Below, piece by piece: positions 5,087 through 9,641 of a stretch of DNA of 9,641 nucleotides. Position numbers and translations under genes: made by a program. This DNA comes from Candidatus Uhrbacteria bacterium (GTDB lineage Bacteria; Patescibacteriota; Patescibacteriia; UBA9934; GWF2-40-263), in the NCBI GenBank assembly GCA_018700535.1, contig JABITQ010000034.1:1-9641 (forward strand), in the 5' to 3' direction. Every line of letters starts with the position of its first letter. Position 1 is the stretch's first letter. The notes under the pieces were generated by a model. It made no database searches. It was not told the origin of the DNA and was given only the letters and a program-made list of their open reading frames with translations.

Positions 5087-6919
5087 CTAGAGACCGAACA
5101 TTACGATTGTGACGCGGCGGTTTTTCGCTCGCGCTGCGGCGCTGTTGTTCGCTACCAAGGGGTTTCTTTCTCCGTGACTGTGCACAGAGGTCGAGCCTTG
5201 GGTGAACCGACCTGGAGCATGATTTCGCAGCCATTGCTGGACGGCGAAAGCTCGGTCTTCCGATAGTTTCATGTTGGCTTCTTCACCTCCGCGATCATCG
5301 GTGTGTCCGTGAATCTCGACTTTGGTGTTTTCGGCCAGGACGAGTTGGTCAGCCAGTTTTCGAAGTTCACGTTCGGTTCCAATCTCGAACTTGGCCGATC
5401 CCGTCTTGAACTGAATGTCCCAGCTCATGTTCCCGACAGCCTTTTTTGGACTGGTTGAAACCTCGGTGTAGTCAGCCTTGGAGGCAGACTGTACTTCGGT
5501 GCCACGCTCGAGACCCTCGAGCTCGGAGACTGCGATCAGGTACTCCGGGTTGAAGACCTCATCATGTGGCGGAAACGACGGGAGAATATCTGGCCACAGT
5601 TGTGATCCCATGTTTCCGTAGTATGTGTACGCCACCTTGAAAGGTTCCCCGGCATCTTTGTTGATGCCGTAGAAGTCGAGCGCTTCACTGAGCACGAATG
5701 CCTGTGATCCACCCAAGCTCACTTCACTTCCATCTGGATTCATCTTCTCGCGACGCTCATAGTAGAACGTCCAGTCCGCTGCACTCATTCCAGTCGACTC
5801 GCCAAAGGACTCAAACGCGACTTGTCCAGCGTGCGCGACTGCTTTTCGCTGAGTGCGGACTTCGACGCCACCAGCGTATGCAGAGGCCAACCAAGCAATG
5901 ACTTCTTTCTTGTGCGCTTGATTGAGTTTCTTGATGCCGAAGATGGCACCGCCCATTTGGCCACTGTTCTCCCAGGTGGATAGCAGTTTGACCAAACCTG
6001 GTTTGTTTCGGAAGACGCGAACGTCACCGGGGGTCCAGGTTGCGGTGCCGCTGATGCAGACTCGCTTCTTGTCACCGGTGCGCTTTCCGTCCGCTACCAC
6101 CACAAGTTCTTCACAGAAGCCTGTGATCCATGCACTGTCAGCCTCATTGAAGCTGTCGGTGTAATACCAGTTCAGTGCATTTTCATCCCAGGTATCTCCA
6201 TCGGGATTGAATGCGATTCCATTCGCAGCTGCCCAGCTGATGGCGGTGTTGATGTCGCCATCAAGCATCACGCCAGCGAACCGAAGTCCACGGCATTGCG
6301 TGGGTTCGTCGATACATGCCGGTGGACCCATGAACGCATCCTCACCGAGGCTGCGTCCGAACCCGCCGATGATCTCAGCTTGGTATTCATCAGGAAGATC
6401 TGCAAGCATGATCTTGAGTGTATTTTCGTATGCCGCAGCCGCATCACCCATCATGTATGTGTGGGTGAAACCCTTGGTGCAGTAGTCTGTCTTTTCTTCG
6501 AACATCTGCGTTGCACAGGCAACGAGACCTTCTCGTTGCGGATCGTACATGTCAGAGTTCATGATGTGCAGATTCACACCCCACTGCTCAGCGATGGATC
6601 CTTCCATGGTGAATGGTCCACCATTTGCGTGGAGCATACCAGCCGCGGACATCCAGGGGATTGCTCCCAGCCGGAACTGAACCGAGTTCATCTGTGCAGG
6701 TACAGTGCTACCGATCGTGAGATCAGTTCCTGTCACATCCGCATTCGCAAACTCCGTCTCCTCCAGTTTGTCTGTGATCTTCACGGATTCGACTGCGTCG
6801 GGTGCGAAGTACCGCAGTCCGACGATCCCTGCACATGCAGCGAGCGAGCCAACGACGCCTGCCCCCAACAGAAATTTGACTGCGGGTGCCAGCTTCCTCT
6901 TCTTTTGTTCGTCTTGCAT
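5087..6919 (-). CDS. Membrane-anchored substrate-binding protein fused to a C-terminal OmpA peptidoglycan-binding domain
   Basis: The 610-residue protein starts with a basic stretch and a hydrophobic segment (about 10-39) that is either an uncleaved anchor or a lipoprotein signal, since LAAC at 26-29 fits a lipobox. Residues of about 78-470 resemble an extracytoplasmic solute-binding protein. Residues 497-610 are an OmpA domain: GHTDDRGG, NMKLSEDRA and NRRVTI are present, with Asp541 and Arg556 at the 15-residue spacing of the diaminopimelate-binding pair known in OmpA. Six cysteines of the binding region fall in close pairs (135/147, 202/209, 269/288), suggesting disulfides outside the cytoplasm. 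An in-frame extension to 7099 overlaps the preceding gene; the ATG at 6919 follows AAGGAAGG, so it is preferred. The protein would hold the importer's receptor between membrane and cell wall. Confidence 0.88.
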   Translation of the reverse strand: MQDEQKKRKLAPAVKFLLGAGVVGSLAACAGIVGLRYFAPDAVESVKITDKLEETEFANADVTGTDLTIGSTVPAQMNSVQFRLGAIPWMSAAGMLHANGGPFTMEGSIAEQWGVNLHIMNSDMYDPQREGLVACATQMFEEKTDYCTKGFTHTYMMGDAAAAYENTLKIMLADLPDEYQAEIIGGFGRSLGEDAFMGPPACIDEPTQCRGLRFAGVMLDGDINTAISWAAANGIAFNPDGDTWDENALNWYYTDSFNEADSAWITGFCEELVVVADGKRTGDKKRVCISGTATWTPGDVRVFRNKPGLVKLLSTWENSGQMGGAIFGIKKLNQAHKKEVIAWLASAYAGGVEVRTQRKAVAHAGQVAFESFGESTGMSAADWTFYYERREKMNPDGSEVSLGGSQAFVLSEALDFYGINKDAGEPFKVAYTYYGNMGSQLWPDILPSFPPHDEVFNPEYLIAVSELEGLERGTEVQSASKADYTEVSTSPKKAVGNMSWDIQFKTGSAKFEIGTERELRKLADQLVLAENTKVEIHGHTDDRGGEEANMKLSEDRAFAVQQWLRNHAPGRFTQGSTSVHSHGERNPLVANNSAAARAKNRRVTIVMFGL

Positions 6920-6935
6920 TTTCTTTTGCCTTCCT

Positions 6936-8069
6936 TCAGAGTGTTTTTTTTGCTTGGAGCCGACGGAATCGTGCGGCTCGTGAATTGTCCTCTTCCCCGG
7001 ACAGAGTGGGGGCGGTTCCTGAATCCGCGATAACAGGTGTTGAGTGGGGAACTGTGTGCGAGGCTGCTTGTGTCTCATCACGCTGAACCCACTCCTCAAT
7101 CATTTGCCTGCTTCTTGCCGTATCTGAGATCCGGATTTGAGCAAGCAAGGTTCGGTTTTCTAGTTTCCAAGCTGCGGCTTCTGACAGCCTTTCCTCGGCG
7201 TGTGTTTGAAGCGCAGCGATCGCCATACTCTGTTCGATGTCTTGATCAATCTGATCTCCAACTTCGCCAAAGTGGCTTTTTGCGGCTTGTTCCTGAAGGT
7301 CGCTACCACTGATTTCTGCAAGACAGACTCGGAGTCCATCTTCAATGCCTTCGACATCGACTTCGATTTTGTCGCTTCTTCGTTCGCACGCCTTAATGAA
7401 AAGGTTTGTGCTTTCGATGAGGCTATTAATTCGTTCTGCAGATTCAATTTTCCCCTTTGCCTTCAAGGCACTCTTGACCCCCTTTCTTTCATCGCCTGCT
7501 TCATCAGCTGAAATTGTTTCCATTCTCAGCTCTTCTGCTTCAGCAAGGAATTCATCACGAGTTCGAACCCATTCGGCTACTTGCGCCGCAACATTTCTTT
7601 GATCCTCAAGCATCTCATTGTGCTGGGACTGAAGTTGGGCGATGACTTCCTGGATTCGTTCGGTGGGGTCTACTTCTGCTTCAGGTTCTTCGGTTTCAGT
7701 AGCTTCAGGGACAAAGTGGTCGATTACCCTGATATAGGCATCTCCCGTTCCGTCCTCATCCACATACATTTTCCGATACAGCCTTGCAATCAGAACGACA
7801 TAGTTCCACTGCTTCCGTTTCCTAAACTCCTTGAATGTGCCCTTTGCTACCAACGCTGCCGCTGCTGCAAAGAAACCCATGATACCTGTGCCACCAACCA
7901 TTGCTGCCACGATTGGCGAAGCGATGGCGAATGCCGCAAGTGCTGGCGCTAGGAACCAGATTGAGAGTGCTGTGCCCACACCAGCCGCTGAAAGGACGAG
8001 ACCGGCAACCACCTTGGCTACCGTCTGCTCTTCAGCAGTTGGTTCAAGCTCTTCGGTGTTGTTGGTCAT
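6936..8069 (-). CDS. Membrane protein with an N-terminal hydrophobic region and long coiled coil, function unknown
   Basis: This 377-residue protein is not one I recognise. After an acidic N-terminus, residues 17-75 form a continuous Gly/Ala-rich hydrophobic region, enough for two or three membrane passes, followed by a basic stop (KEFRKRK, 80-86). An acidic linker (about 118-136, rich in Glu and Pro) leads to a helical, charged region of roughly 140-340 with coiled-coil character, and the tail is basic (RAARFRRLQAKK). AGGGAG lies 5 bases before the ATG and overlaps the stop of the upstream gene. The next gene begins 16 bases downstream. Its place between a coiled-coil protein and the importer's receptor suggests a scaffold or accessory membrane subunit. 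It could also be a general envelope-stress or shape protein; no catalytic motif is visible. Confidence 0.83.
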   Translation of the reverse strand: MTNNTEELEPTAEEQTVAKVVAGLVLSAAGVGTALSIWFLAPALAAFAIASPIVAAMVGGTGIMGFFAAAAALVAKGTFKEFRKRKQWNYVVLIARLYRKMYVDEDGTGDAYIRVIDHFVPEATETEEPEAEVDPTERIQEVIAQLQSQHNEMLEDQRNVAAQVAEWVRTRDEFLAEAEELRMETISADEAGDERKGVKSALKAKGKIESAERINSLIESTNLFIKACERRSDKIEVDVEGIEDGLRVCLAEISGSDLQEQAAKSHFGEVGDQIDQDIEQSMAIAALQTHAEERLSEAAAWKLENRTLLAQIRISDTARSRQMIEEWVQRDETQAASHTVPHSTPVIADSGTAPTLSGEEDNSRAARFRRLQAKKTL

Positions 8070-8078
8070 CTGTACTCC

Positions 8079-8870
8079 CTATTCGCTTCTGATGTTTCCG
8101 GGTGGTTCGCTGGGTTTGGCTTTGGGGAAGTGTATGCCGATGAAGGTTGCGTCAGCATCGATGACAGCAAGGAGTGCGTCGATACCCTCAATTGCAGCCT
8201 CGACACCTTCATTGATTTGACGACGAAGATCTGCGGCTTGTGCAACTTCCTGATCGGCTGTTCTGCGCAACTCAGCAATACGAGCTTCCAGCTGATCGGC
8301 TTCTGCTCGCTTGGCCACCGCCGATGATTCAAGACCATCAACAGCGCGACTAATTGCTTCGTCACGACTCGCGATCACCTGCAAACGAATATCGCCACAG
8401 GCAGTCCGGCCTTCACCAAGATCCCAGAGCACATGTCCTGGATTGTATGGAGTGGTCGCCTCCAAAGAGCCGCCCATGATCTCTGCGACCATGACCTGGC
8501 TTTTCGGATCGCTGTACCTCTCGTTGAATTTACCTTTCAGCTTCCACCAGATGGTCCCTGCGGGAATCATTGCCACTCTGACTTCTTCGTTCACAAAAGC
8601 CGCAATGACCTCTGGATCGGTTTCGATCGGAGTGTTCGCAGTGACTTCTGCCTGAGTAGTGCGAGCAGCTTGTGAAGCTGCGGCAGATGCACTGATCTGA
8701 GCACTTGCTTCAGGGGCCGTCATTGGCTGCCTCTCGGCCGCCAACATTTTGGCACCTTCAGCATACTGCGCTTCAGTGAGTCCTTCTCCGGGCTCAAAAG
8801 CATTTGCATCAGGTTCTGCATCAACGAGGATCAAGTTCAAGAAACGATCTCTGAAACTCGGCTTGCTCAT
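8079..8870 (-). CDS. Soluble coiled-coil protein, function unknown, first gene of the ABC operon
   Basis: This 263-residue protein has no recognised family. It has no signal peptide or membrane segment. Residues of about 45-80 are Ala/Ser/Gln-rich and look disordered. A compact segment (about 86-165, with VRVAMIPAGTIWWKLKGKF and a GHVLWDLGEG strand) could be a small beta domain, and residues 168-235 form a charged heptad-like helix. The start is the ATG at 8870, preceded by GGAAGGAAG (8877-8885) with 6 bases of spacing; an upstream in-frame TTG at 8891 is less likely. The stop TAG is merged with the ribosome binding site of the next gene, so the two are coupled. The predicted coiled coil here and in the next protein makes a physical complex between them plausible. 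Confidence 0.83.
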   Translation of the reverse strand: MSKPSFRDRFLNLILVDAEPDANAFEPGEGLTEAQYAEGAKMLAAERQPMTAPEASAQISASAAASQAARTTQAEVTANTPIETDPEVIAAFVNEEVRVAMIPAGTIWWKLKGKFNERYSDPKSQVMVAEIMGGSLEATTPYNPGHVLWDLGEGRTACGDIRLQVIASRDEAISRAVDGLESSAVAKRAEADQLEARIAELRRTADQEVAQAADLRRQINEGVEAAIEGIDALLAVIDADATFIGIHFPKAKPSEPPGNIRSE

Positions 8871-8884
8871 CTCACTCTTCCTTC

Positions 8885-8899
8885 CGCTCAAAATGAGCG
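8885..8899 (-). other. Small hairpin touching the ribosome binding site of the first operon gene
   Basis: CGCTCA and TGAGCG pair perfectly around AAA (TTT in the leftward RNA). The stem ends exactly where the GGAAGGAAG ribosome binding site begins, so it may present or stabilise the 5' leader of the operon message. Confidence 0.45.
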
Positions 8900-8948
8900 C
8901 TTGTTGTGTTCGTTTTTCTAGAGGTTCAATTGTAGAGAACGACGGCGA

Positions 8949-8977
8949 AACTTAGACCGAAAACGGCATATTGTCAA
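8949..8977 (-). promoter_or_regulatory. Candidate promoter of the five-gene ABC operon
   Basis: On the minus strand a perfect -35 TTGACA (8972-8977) is followed after 17 bases by TAAGTT (8949-8954). The -10 is poor, matching consensus at three positions, so an activator may be needed or a different -10 may be used. The predicted leader is about 70-75 bases, long enough for the ribosome binding site of the first gene. Confidence 0.5.
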
Positions 8978-9027
8978 CCCTTTATAGTAGAAAAGTGGAT
9001 AATTTTTTTGAAAGCTGATTTTTGTAG

Positions 9028-9033
9028 TAAAAT
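9028..9033 (+). promoter_or_regulatory. Likely -10 box giving a leaderless methyltransferase mRNA
   Basis: TAAAAT lies 8 bases before the ATG at 9042, and no ribosome binding site is present. The best -35-like sequence nearby, TTGAAA (9008-9013), is only 14 bases upstream, so the -35 contact is uncertain. GATAAT at 8998-9003 is an alternative -10 that would give a leader of about 30 bases. Confidence 0.4.
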
Positions 9034-9041
9034 TGGTACCT

Positions 9042-9554
9042 ATGTGGACAACTATTCTTTTAGTGATCGGAGCAGTATTTTTACTATCGGCGGCGTATGC
9101 GGCGGCGTCGGGGGCGCCTTGGGTTCCTACGAAGAAGGGGGATGTTGCGCGCTTGCAGCGTCTGCTTAATTTAAAATCGGGTGATAAGTTTGTTGAGCTT
9201 GGGTGTGGGAACGGGCGTGTATGTCGGGGGATCGCTGAGAAGCATTCGGATGTTGAGGTGGTTGGTGTGGAGCTTTCTTTGTTGCAATACCTCGTGGCGC
9301 AACTTCAAGGTGCGCGCTCACACACAACATTCAAATTACAAAACGTCTTTGCGCACGACCTGTCAGGCTACAACGCGGTATACATGTTCCTCATGCCAGA
9401 GACGTATCAAAAGATCGAATCAAAATTATTGAGAGAGCTACAACCAGGTGCACAGGTCGTCTCCTACGTCTGGCCAATTCCGGGTTGGGAGGATCGGCTT
9501 GTGCAGGTAGATAAAGCAGAAGGGAAGTTAGATTTATTTTTATACAAAACATAA
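9042..9554 (+). CDS. Class I SAM-dependent methyltransferase with N-terminal membrane segment
   Basis: This 170-residue protein has a hydrophobic N-terminus (about 3-22, TILLVIGAVFLLSAAYA) that probably anchors it in the membrane. The linker SGAPWVPTKKGDV follows. A Rossmann-type SAM-binding core comes next, with motif I VELGCGNGR (51-59) and the acidic residue after strand 2, Glu77 in VVGVELS. Strand 4 appears as YNAVYMFLMPETY and the last strands as QVVSYVWPIPGW. The methyl acceptor is unknown. The ATG at 9042 is preferred to the in-frame TTG at 9033, which lies inside the -10 box. GC skew reverses about halfway through the gene, near base 9300. Small methyltransferases of this design are common in Patescibacteria, by my recollection of the family. 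Confidence 0.85.
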   Translation: MWTTILLVIGAVFLLSAAYAAASGAPWVPTKKGDVARLQRLLNLKSGDKFVELGCGNGRVCRGIAEKHSDVEVVGVELSLLQYLVAQLQGARSHTTFKLQNVFAHDLSGYNAVYMFLMPETYQKIESKLLRELQPGAQVVSYVWPIPGWEDRLVQVDKAEGKLDLFLYKT

Positions 9555-9584
9555 ACGCCGACCAGTATCGTACTGATCGGCGTT
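9554..9584. terminator. Hairpin terminator between convergent genes
   Basis: The two 14-base arms (9554-9567 and 9571-9584) pair with one mismatch around TCG, starting within the stop codon of the methyltransferase gene. The rightward tail CGTTCGTTG is weak. Leftward the tail is TTATGTTTTG, which suits a gene coming from the right edge. Confidence 0.75.
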
Positions 9585-9600
9585 CGTTCGTTGCAGCGTA

Positions 9601-9641
9601 TTAGGCTGCGGGCTGTCCTTCGTGCTCTCCAAAGTAGTAGG
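9601..9641 (-). CDS. C-terminal end of a leftward gene running off the window (unidentified)
   Basis: On the minus strand the frame ending in TAA at 9601-9603 reads YYFGEHEGQPAA before the stop. Only 12 codons are visible. The support is the T-rich, leftward-facing hairpin just downstream and the absence of another purpose for that element. No family can be assigned. Confidence 0.4.
   Translation of the reverse strand, partial: YYFGEHEGQPAA

Noticed and set aside
6917..6952. Possible programmed frameshift at the A8 run near the end of the coiled-coil membrane protein, joining it to the binding protein
   Set aside because: A +1 shift would bring the frames together, but the downstream gene has its own ribosome binding site and ATG, and no stimulatory structure was seen.
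6296..7033. 245-codon open frame on the plus strand opposite the binding-protein gene
   Set aside because: It is antisense to a gene with clear domains, its translation shows no recognisable motif and is rich in Cys and His as expected from reading the opposite strand.
6920..7099. In-frame N-terminal extension of the binding-protein gene by 60 codons
   Set aside because: It overlaps the end of the well-supported upstream gene, has low-complexity unrelated residues, and the ATG at 6919 has a strong ribosome binding site and begins a normal export signal.
1..9641. CRISPR array, tRNA, rRNA, transposase or phage genes
   Set aside because: No regularly spaced direct repeats, no cloverleaf or rRNA-like stretch and no transposase or phage protein motifs were seen on either strand.

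Overview
The window carries a compact, double-sided bacterial gene layout with moderate GC. TGA closes at least three convincing genes, so the standard code applies. Gene style (a small methyltransferase with an N-terminal membrane segment, short intergenic gaps, a mix of Shine-Dalgarno and apparently leaderless starts) suggests a Candidate Phyla Radiation/Patescibacteria genome. That is an inference, not a proof; if it is right, TGA as stop argues against Gracilibacteria and Absconditabacteria.

Left part (1-3250). The end of a cob(I)alamin adenosyltransferase gene (+) stops at a strong hairpin terminator. It converges on a class I glutamine amidotransferase (-). That gene and a rightward transcript start from back-to-back promoters (1384-1446). 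The rightward leader (about 1453-1707) holds no large gene. It has a 16-codon peptide with three consecutive Arg codons, overlapping RNA pairings that look like a classic transcription attenuator, and then a second, weaker unit of the same design. Downstream come a GNAT acetyltransferase with a Cys-rich tail, a 42-bp perfect palindrome, and an AstE/AspA-type zinc deacylase.

Middle part (3250-8990). One leftward five-gene operon reads, in transcription order: a soluble coiled-coil protein of unknown function, a membrane plus coiled-coil protein of unknown function, a substrate-binding protein fused to a C-terminal OmpA peptidoglycan-binding domain, an ABC permease, and an ABC ATPase. The last two resemble NitT/TauT-type importers. 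Two perfect hairpins, the first followed by T's, lie between the binding-protein gene and the permease gene and could lower transporter-subunit expression relative to the binding protein. The operon looks like an importer whose binding protein is tied to the cell wall; its substrate cannot be read from the sequence.

Right part (8990-9641). A small class I SAM-dependent methyltransferase (+) appears leaderless. It ends at a hairpin shared with the C-terminal end of a leftward gene that runs off the window.

The items most worth a second look are the tandem Arg-codon attenuator upstream of the GNAT/deacylase pair, the wall-anchored importer operon with its two unknown coiled-coil partners, the long perfect palindrome, and abrupt GC-skew reversals inside single genes.
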